A stretch of DNA of 64,000 bases from an uncultured Alistipes sp. (lineage in GTDB: Bacteria; Bacteroidota; Bacteroidia; Bacteroidales; Rikenellaceae): positions 1 through 64,000 of the forward strand of contig CALUNE010000003.1 in assembly GCA_944321945.1 (NCBI GenBank), written 5' to 3'. Below the pieces are notes generated by a model. The model searched no databases. It was not told the DNA's origin and was given only the letters and a program-made list of their open reading frames with translations. Positions 58,379 to 64,000 of this stretch are shown one piece after another. The position numbers were made by a program, and so were the translations under genes. The stretch's first letter is position 1. Each line of letters opens with the position of its first letter.

Positions 58379-59284
58379 TTATCGACGCAGCGGAGTCAGC
58401 TCCGTATCGCTGCCCTCCTCCCACTCGTCGAACGTGAGATCGAGATGCACGTCGATGACATCCTTGCGCACGGTCAGCGTATAGATCTTGTTGCGCTCCA
58501 GATCGCAGCTCAGACGTTTGGTGAGCGTCTTGGGCTGTCCGTCGATCAGGGCCTCGACAACCACTTCCAGACCGTCGTTCTGCTGCTCATAGGCATAGAG
58601 GACGGCGGGCGTATCCTTCGTCAGCGGTTCCGCGATGGTGGCCACGGCATCCTGACGCTCGACTCCCGAGGGCGAAAGCTCCCCCTCAACCGGGAAAAGA
58701 TAGGCCGACTGAGCGGCATTGCGGAGCGTGATGCCGCTCACCGAAGCCACACCTGCCGTGCGCAGCTGCAGATCGAAGCGCACCAGACCGCGCCGAAGCG
58801 TTACGGGAATCTCCGTCTGCGAATTCTGCAGACCGTCGAGTGCGACGCTGCCCGAGAAGAAGCGTGCCGGAGCCGCCTCCTTCATCGCCACGGCGATTTT
58901 CCGCCACTCACTTTCGCTGATGCTGCGCTCCTGAAGAGCATCGAGATCGATCAGCCCCTCGGTGTTGGCCACCACGTAAAGCGTACCGGCATGACGGTCC
59001 AGCTGCAGGTCGAAACTTCCGCTGCCGGGTGTCTGGGCGTTGTAAACCTTCGTCAGCGCGCCGTCGACGAAGAGGCAGGCCCGCAAATCCTTCACCTCAT
59101 TCTCTCCCTCCAGAGCCTGTCCCTCTCCTTCGAACGAAGCCAGACGCGTCTTCACCACCGGAACGGCGGCAGGGGTCGTCGGGGTCATCGGGGTCTCGAC
59201 CCGCTCCGAGCAGGCACTCAATCCCAAAGCCATGGTGGCGGCAAAAGCAAACGTCTTCACAGTCATCATCTTGTTCGTTTTCAT
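58379..59284 (-). CDS. FimB/Mfa2-like lipoprotein, short paralogue
   Basis: This 301-residue lipoprotein (lipobox 'GLSAC', Cys25) is homologous over its whole length to the first 290 residues of its neighbours: 'SFDLQLDRHAGTLYVVANTEG', 'LRRGLVRFDLQLRT' and 'LERNKIYTLTVRKDVIDVHLDLTFDEWEEG'. It stops where they continue into the middle and C-terminal domains, so it is either a natural single-domain form or a shortened duplicate. It lies 42-48 bases from both neighbours. Of the three paralogues, its size is nearest to the FimB/Mfa2 anchor proteins of fimbriae. Confidence 0.78.
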   Translation of the reverse strand: MKTNKMMTVKTFAFAATMALGLSACSERVETPMTPTTPAAVPVVKTRLASFEGEGQALEGENEVKDLRACLFVDGALTKVYNAQTPGSGSFDLQLDRHAGTLYVVANTEGLIDLDALQERSISESEWRKIAVAMKEAAPARFFSGSVALDGLQNSQTEIPVTLRRGLVRFDLQLRTAGVASVSGITLRNAAQSAYLFPVEGELSPSGVERQDAVATIAEPLTKDTPAVLYAYEQQNDGLEVVVEALIDGQPKTLTKRLSCDLERNKIYTLTVRKDVIDVHLDLTFDEWEEGSDTELTPLRR

Positions 59285-59332
59285 GTTCTTTCTGATTAAA
59301 TGGTTTGTTGTTATCTGTCGTTTGTCAATCGA

Positions 59333-61570
59333 TCAATCATACATATATTCAACGGGCGTCTTCACGCAACGCACCATACGGGTCTTGGTCGTGTTGTTGG
59401 CCACGAACTTGATCCAGTTCTGGCCGGGACGGTCGACTGCGGCATACCCCTCCATGACCCAGGTCTTCGAGGCATTGCCGTAGGTGGCCATCAGCAGCGT
59501 CATGGGAGCGATGTTGCCCGGCGTGGTGTTCCACTGGTGGCCCAGTCCGCACAGCACCCACACGGCCTCGCCCGAGCGGAATTCGTAGATCGCAATCGTC
59601 CCGTACGAATGGCCGAGGAACTCTGCCTCGCGCTCCTGGATGCGCACCGTGATCGGCTCGCCCGAGGCATTGGTGTAGGAGCGTTCGCCCACTCCGCCGA
59701 TGTTGTAGTTTTCGTTGCGCGTGAAGAAGGCATAGTCGTCATAGTCGGGGATCCGGTAGCCGTAGGGGGCCATTGTCGCCGGATCCAACGTACCGAAGTT
59801 CTGCGTCGTGGAGACCATTCCCTCGTGGTAGAAGGCCGTGCCGTCGTGACGCAGCGGAAGCCCCTGCGGATTGTTCGCCTGATACTGGTCGCCCAGCAGC
59901 GCAAGCAGTTCGTCGTCCGGACAGGCGATCAGATGGTCGGCCAGCGCATCGTCCGCCGCGGGATCGGCCGCTATGGGCACCTGATCCTCGAAGCTCTTCA
60001 CGTCGCCCCGCAGGTTGTACTTGCACCACCACTCGCCGCCGATGCGCACGACGGGGAGGCCCCAGTTGCGGCGTCGCACGGTGTAGCGTTCGGGGTGTCC
60101 GCCCGCGGCATCGGTGACAACCAGGAAGCCCTCCTGCTCGCGGCCGTCGGCCGTCGGATCGTTCGGTTTCCAGCCTCCGAGCAGGCGGTATGCATCGCCG
60201 TCCGACACCAGATCCATCCAGCGCGACTCGCCGTCGCCGAACTCCAGGCGGAGGTTCATCCCTTCCGGGAGGGTAATGCGGGCCAGTTCGCCCTCGAGGT
60301 AGCGACCGAAATCGCACACGCCGTCGTCGTCGAGCGCCAGAAGCCCCTCGATCCGGACCGGATTGGCCTCGAAGGCCAGCACCACGCGTCCCGACGAGAC
60401 ACCTCCGTGCGAAAGGGTCAGTCCGACATAACCGGTCGTCGTACCCGGCACACGCAGCGGGCTGCTCACCTCGACGGCCGCCACGGTCTCCAGCCCGCGG
60501 GTCAGGCTCTGCGGCGTGACACTCACGCCACGCACCTCGCCGTCGACGGTCAGCGCCGCTCCGGCTCCGCCGCGCAGCACCACCCGCAGGCGGCTGGGCG
60601 TATGGGGAATGTAGACCGTATCACGAGCCTCGTTGACCCGCACGTCGTCGGGGAGATCCGAGGCTTCGAGGTCGACCAGCCCCTCGAGAACCGGCCGCGA
60701 TTCGGTCCCGACACCCTCATTCCAGCTTCCGGATGTCACCGAGACACCGGCCTCGGCGCCCCGTCCGTAAACCTCCAGCGTATAGACCGTATTGCGGAGG
60801 ATCGTCGCCGGGAGCGTGTTGTGCAGGCGGTGCCACCCTCCCGCAAAGCGGGCCACGATCTCGACCTCCAGCCCGTCGTTGGGCTGTTCACACAGGTAGA
60901 GCAGCGGTTCGCGGCCGTTGACCAGCGGTTCCGCATCGTACGTGCGCAGGAAGGTCTCCCGCGCGGCCGAGGCCGGCGATGCCGGCGTGGCGGAGGGTTC
61001 GACATAACCCCGGTCGGCAATCCGGCGGATCGTCACCGAGTGCACCTCGACGCCGGCATCGCACGACCGCAGGTCGATCCGTGCCACGCTGCGGTGCAGC
61101 GTCACGGCACGGGCCCCGGCCGCCGACCCGCCCGCGAGGTCCAGCGACCCGCTCATGGTCAGTCCCTGACGGGTCATCTCGCCGATCGAAGCCTCAAGGC
61201 TGCGATACGTCTCCAGCGACGAGACGTCGGGCGTCAGAGCGGCAAAGGCCTCGATCGAGGCGGCATTCACCGCCAGACGAAGTTCGCCGTGCGGGGCGGC
61301 CGACGGAAAGGTGTAGAGCCCGTCGCCCGCCGCAACCCCCGGAATCACCTCGCGCAGGATCCCCTCCTCGAACCGATAGGCCGTCACGGAACGGATCTCC
61401 GCCTCGGAATCGGTGCCGGAAGCCGTGCCCGATCCGTCGGCCGCCGCGGCCGTCAGCCGCAGGGTCAGCGGAGCCCCCTGAGGTTGCGGAGCCGCGCTCT
61501 CGTCGCGCGAACACCCCGCCGCAAGTTGTGCCAGCACAGCCGCCAGCAGGACAAGATATCGTATGTTCAT
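59333..61570 (-). CDS. FimB/Mfa2-like lipoprotein, long paralogue 2
   Basis: This 745-residue lipoprotein (lipobox 'LAAGC', Cys20) has the same three-part layout as the product of 56012-58336. N-terminal FimB-like region: 'LYTFPSAAPHGELRLAVNA', 'TLHRSVARIDLRSC', 'ATILRNTVYTLEVYGRGAEAGVSV'. Middle: 'LPDDVRVNEARDTVYIPHT'. C-terminal domain: 'GGWKPNDPTADGREQEGFLVVTD', 'RRNWGLPVVRIGGEWWCKYNLRGDVKSFEDQ' and a terminal 'KTPVEYMYD'. The stop of the upstream gene is 7 bases from its start. No enzyme motif is visible. Confidence 0.75.
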   Translation of the reverse strand: MNIRYLVLLAAVLAQLAAGCSRDESAAPQPQGAPLTLRLTAAAADGSGTASGTDSEAEIRSVTAYRFEEGILREVIPGVAAGDGLYTFPSAAPHGELRLAVNAASIEAFAALTPDVSSLETYRSLEASIGEMTRQGLTMSGSLDLAGGSAAGARAVTLHRSVARIDLRSCDAGVEVHSVTIRRIADRGYVEPSATPASPASAARETFLRTYDAEPLVNGREPLLYLCEQPNDGLEVEIVARFAGGWHRLHNTLPATILRNTVYTLEVYGRGAEAGVSVTSGSWNEGVGTESRPVLEGLVDLEASDLPDDVRVNEARDTVYIPHTPSRLRVVLRGGAGAALTVDGEVRGVSVTPQSLTRGLETVAAVEVSSPLRVPGTTTGYVGLTLSHGGVSSGRVVLAFEANPVRIEGLLALDDDGVCDFGRYLEGELARITLPEGMNLRLEFGDGESRWMDLVSDGDAYRLLGGWKPNDPTADGREQEGFLVVTDAAGGHPERYTVRRRNWGLPVVRIGGEWWCKYNLRGDVKSFEDQVPIAADPAADDALADHLIACPDDELLALLGDQYQANNPQGLPLRHDGTAFYHEGMVSTTQNFGTLDPATMAPYGYRIPDYDDYAFFTRNENYNIGGVGERSYTNASGEPITVRIQEREAEFLGHSYGTIAIYEFRSGEAVWVLCGLGHQWNTTPGNIAPMTLLMATYGNASKTWVMEGYAAVDRPGQNWIKFVANNTTKTRMVRCVKTPVEYMYD

Positions 61571-61577
61571 GGCCGAA

Positions 61578-63437
61578 TCAGTATAAAGTCGGATTTTTAC
61601 TGCTGTTCAGATATGAGGACGAATTGATCGGCATTTCGTCCAGGTTGTTGACATAAAAATGGTTCATCAGCTCCTGCGCCCAGGGTCCGTAGGTGAACGA
61701 GCTGCTGTGGTTGTATCCCATGACGTGCCCCAGCTCGTGGAACATGATCTCGCAGGAATAGGTGTTGAAGTAGTGCTGCAGCCAGGCCTGCTGATAGACC
61801 CCGTAGGAGGAGCCGCCGCCCAGACCCACAATGCCGTTTCCGGGATAGACCAGCCCGACGTTCAGATTGCGGCTCTGACGCATCTGGCTCAAGACCTTCT
61901 CGGGGGTCACCTTGTCGTTGACACCGCCGTTTCCGTAGAGGCGGTCCTGGTTCTCGCGCAGGATCACCTCGTGTTCCGGCATGTCGATCATGTAGGTGAA
62001 GTTCAGGAAGAAGGCCACCGCTTCGCGGCAATGCACCGGGCGGATACCCATCCAGTTGCCCGACGGACCGCCGTCCGGACGGTCCGGATCACCATTGAAA
62101 AGGCTGAAGGCGATGGTCCAGCCGTGGAGGATCTGACGCAGCTTCTTCCAATAGGGATCCTCGGATTCGATCGTGAATTCGACCCCCTCGAAATCGGCCG
62201 CCTCCAGCTGCGGAATCTCCACCCAGCGGCCCGAGGCCGATCGGCACACCGTCGGACGCAGGGTCTGCGGCAACCGCTCGTAGAAGTCCGCAAAGGGCGG
62301 AATGCTGTCGAACCACGCCAGGTCGAGATACTCGTCGTCGACGCGCGGAATGCGTGCCCGAACCAGCACCCCCGAGAGGGCCCGCGGCGAATAGAACCGC
62401 GCATGGAGTTCGCCCGCATCGGTCACCGCGATCTGAAGCGGTGCCGCCGTATTGAAGCGCCGCTGGGCGGGATCCGTGTAGACGGTCTTCGATTCGCCGT
62501 CCTGGAGGATCAGCCCGTGCGCCCCCTCGTCGTAGGCCCGCTGCGTAAGGAACATCGTCCCCGACGAATTGTCCGGATGGACCACCGGCGTGTGAATCTG
62601 CCCGATGCGGTTGGCTTCGAGTCGCTCGAGTTCGAAGCCGAAGAGCCGCCGGACCTGACCGCCCCGATAGGTGCGCGTCACCAGTTCGATCTCACCCCGC
62701 AGCGGATGCCCCTCGACCGTAGGCAGGAAGCAGTAGCTCGCCACGGAATCGAGATCGGTCTCGAAAGCCAGCTCGTCGCTCCGGCCCGTGAACGCTCCGC
62801 CGCCGGTCATTCCCGTGCGGAAACGGGCGCCGCCGAGCGTGGCCCGCAGCGACACCAGCGCCGTGCGGATATAGGGATTCGCGTAGGTAAAGTCGAAGTC
62901 GGCGCGTCCGATGATGCGCTGCTGGGAGGTCTGCGTGCCGGTCACCACGGAGGAGACCTCCCCTGCGGCCGAGGTCGTCACCCGCACCGTGAAAGGTGTC
63001 TGCGAATAGAAGTATTCGGCGACGAGCGGCTTGCCGAGATCCTCGGGGAAGCTCACCCACTCTTCATCGACGTGTCCGATCGGATGGACCTCCACGCCGT
63101 CCTGCTCCCAGTCGCCGCGGATGCCCAGCACCAGCAGACGGTAGTCGCCCTCGCGCAGCCCTTCGATGCGCAGCACCGAACTCTGCGGATCGTACAACCC
63201 CTTCAGATTCGGGACCGTGCTGCCCGAAGCATCGTCGACCACGCGGAACTCCACCCGGTCGTAGTTCGTCCGCAGCCCGGCCGACCGAAGCGCCGGCCGA
63301 TCCTCGTAGTCTGCCGCATCGAGGCGGAAAACCGCCTCGTCCGACTCCTTGACCGGCGTCGCCGGCACCCGCTCGTCGCGCTCGCACGCAACCAGCAGCA
63401 GGCAACTCCACAAAACAACGGAAAGAATTCTGCTCAT
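61578..63437 (-). CDS. metzincin-motif zinc metalloprotease lipoprotein
   Basis: This 619-residue lipoprotein (lipobox 'LLVAC', Cys18) starts the FimB-like operon. N-terminal beta-rich regions (about 30-270; 'YDRVEFRVVDDASGSTVPNLKGLYDPQSSVLRIEGLREGDYRLLVLG') resemble fimbrial-accessory domains. Near the C-terminus, 'HELGHVMGYNH' (H567, E568, H571, H577) is a perfect metzincin motif HExxHxxGxxH. M591 in 'ELMNHF' is a possible Met-turn. It could process fimbrial or host proteins at the surface. The central region has no known family that I recognise. Confidence 0.8.
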   Translation of the reverse strand: MSRILSVVLWSCLLLVACERDERVPATPVKESDEAVFRLDAADYEDRPALRSAGLRTNYDRVEFRVVDDASGSTVPNLKGLYDPQSSVLRIEGLREGDYRLLVLGIRGDWEQDGVEVHPIGHVDEEWVSFPEDLGKPLVAEYFYSQTPFTVRVTTSAAGEVSSVVTGTQTSQQRIIGRADFDFTYANPYIRTALVSLRATLGGARFRTGMTGGGAFTGRSDELAFETDLDSVASYCFLPTVEGHPLRGEIELVTRTYRGGQVRRLFGFELERLEANRIGQIHTPVVHPDNSSGTMFLTQRAYDEGAHGLILQDGESKTVYTDPAQRRFNTAAPLQIAVTDAGELHARFYSPRALSGVLVRARIPRVDDEYLDLAWFDSIPPFADFYERLPQTLRPTVCRSASGRWVEIPQLEAADFEGVEFTIESEDPYWKKLRQILHGWTIAFSLFNGDPDRPDGGPSGNWMGIRPVHCREAVAFFLNFTYMIDMPEHEVILRENQDRLYGNGGVNDKVTPEKVLSQMRQSRNLNVGLVYPGNGIVGLGGGSSYGVYQQAWLQHYFNTYSCEIMFHELGHVMGYNHSSSFTYGPWAQELMNHFYVNNLDEMPINSSSYLNSSKNPTLY

Positions 63438-63453
63438 TTGGCGTTTTTATTTG

Positions 63454-63461
63454 TATCTTTG
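63454..63461 (+). promoter_or_regulatory. candidate promoter of the Crp/Fnr gene
   Basis: TATCTTTG matches TAnnTTTG, with TCTG at 63429-63432 as a possible -33 element 21 bases upstream. It would give a leader of about 145 bases overlapping the divergent transcript. Confidence 0.4.
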
Positions 63462-63536
63462 TACGGTCTGAAAACGTTTCGGCGCGAAACCTGCTCCCGG
63501 ACATCGGCCGGATGCCTGTTCCCTCCGGAACGGGTG

Positions 63537-63544
63537 CAAAAGTA
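63537..63544 (-). promoter_or_regulatory. promoter -7 element of the metzincin/FimB operon
   Basis: The minus strand reads TACTTTTG (exact TAnnTTTG), about 100 bases upstream of the first gene. It lacks a -33 element; instead the palindrome at 63567-63580 sits just upstream, centred near -42. Confidence 0.5.
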
Positions 63545-63566
63545 GAGCAACGAAACAACCTTTCGC

Positions 63567-63580
63567 GTAACAAATGTTAC
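63567..63580. promoter_or_regulatory. Crp/Fnr-type palindromic operator
   Basis: GTAAC-AAAT-GTTAC is a perfect dyad, extended to 7-bp arms (CGTAACA-AA-TGTTACG, 63566-63581). The GTAAC-N4-GTTAC form resembles boxes of HcpR-like Crp/Fnr regulators as I recall them. It lies between a Crp/Fnr gene and a divergent operon. Confidence 0.7.
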
Positions 63581-63612
63581 GACGAATCCGCAACTGCAAA
63601 ATTCGATCCTCG

Positions 63613-64000
63613 ATGGAGTGTGAAATCTATGACATGCCTCTTTTCCGGGGAGGCGACCGTTCCGTACTGGAAGCGGCTCTGCAACGCTCACCCGGACGTT
63701 ACGCCTCCTTCCGCAAGGGAGACTTCATCGCCATGCAGAACAATGCGTGCCGTTCGCTGCTGCTGCTCTGCGAGGGAAGCGTCTATGCCCAGATGACCAG
63801 CAGCGAAGGTCGGGAACTCACCCTCGACACCCTCTCGGCCCCCGATACGCTCGCCTCGGCCTTCCTCTTCGGCACCGAAAACCGCTACCCGGTCTCGATC
63901 ATCGCCAATGCCGACTGCCGGCTCTGGATCATCGACCGCGAATGCCTGCGCCAGATCCTCGAACAGGACCGCACCGTGATGAACAACTTCCTGACGATCA
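63613..64000 (+). CDS. Crp/Fnr-family transcriptional regulator, partial
   Basis: An open frame of 129 codons runs off the right edge. From ATG 63613 it reads 'MECEIYDMPLFRGGDRSVLEA', then a cyclic-nucleotide-binding-like domain: 'YASFRKGDFIAMQNNACRSLLLLCEGSVYAQ', 'ELTLDTLSAPDTLASAFLFG', 'RYPVSIIANADCRLWIIDRECL'. These are the strand and 'phosphate-binding cassette' positions of Crp/Fnr proteins. The arginine and glutamate that bind cAMP in E. coli CRP are not evident. The HTH domain lies beyond the window. ATG 63574 would put the start inside the palindrome and is less likely. Confidence 0.82.
   Translation, partial: MECEIYDMPLFRGGDRSVLEAALQRSPGRYASFRKGDFIAMQNNACRSLLLLCEGSVYAQMTSSEGRELTLDTLSAPDTLASAFLFGTENRYPVSIIANADCRLWIIDRECLRQILEQDRTVMNNFLTI

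Noticed and set aside
59300-61627. 775-codon plus-strand frame opposite a FimB-like gene
   Set aside because: Shadow; the minus-strand product has a lipobox and paralogues in the same operon.

Overview
The window reads as a chromosomal segment of a gut-type Bacteroidota, most likely Alistipes or a close Rikenellaceae relative. That placement is inferred from high GC, SusC/SusD pairs, FimB-like lipoproteins, a V-type ATPase operon and promoters with the Bacteroidota -7 motif TAnnTTTG. Genes are densely packed, with no gene-free stretch above about 300 bases. The first 275 bases hold only a 33-bp tandem repeat and the tig terminator. No tRNA, rRNA, CRISPR array or insertion sequence was seen.

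Layout. (1) 276-10745, housekeeping: trigger factor (minus), divergent from a plus-strand run of glutaminyl-peptide cyclotransferase, metH, metF, an M20 amidohydrolase and rnr. (2) 10977-35328, a large plus-strand glycan locus: GH88, SusC, SusD, two accessory lipoproteins, two heparinase II/III-type lyases, an alpha/alpha-barrel lipoprotein and a hybrid two-component regulator (HTCS). Eleven bases after the HTCS comes a redox-type glycoside-cleavage cassette: a double DUF1080 lipoprotein, a Tat-exported Gfo/Idh/MocA oxidoreductase and a HEAT-DUF1080 fusion. A cytoplasmic-type Gfo/Idh/MocA gene (35413-36666) follows a terminator. (3) 36806-44306, a minus-strand V-type ATPase operon (E, DUF2764, A, B, D, I, K) whose rotor subunit keeps the Na+-site residues. 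(4) 44519-55779, a minus-strand polysaccharide utilisation locus: GH67 alpha-glucuronidase, SusR-like membrane regulator, SusC, SusD, fasciclin-like lipoprotein and a GH115-like enzyme. (5) 56012-63437, a four-gene minus-strand operon: a metzincin-motif lipoprotein and three paralogous FimB/Mfa2-like lipoproteins. A divergent Crp/Fnr-family regulator runs off the right edge, with a perfect GTAAC-N4-GTTAC palindrome between them.

How the parts may work together (inference). The first locus looks built to import and depolymerise a uronic-acid glycan by lyase plus unsaturated-uronyl hydrolase chemistry. Its HTCS probably acts at a 10-bp direct repeat spaced 21 bp upstream of the GH88 promoter. 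The co-linear DUF1080/Gfo-Idh-MocA genes would add a second, oxidation-elimination-hydration-reduction route to glycosidic bond cleavage. The second locus targets alpha-linked glucuronic acid, probably on glucuronoxylan-like side chains. The final operon looks like a surface or fimbrial-tip lipoprotein set under Crp/Fnr control.
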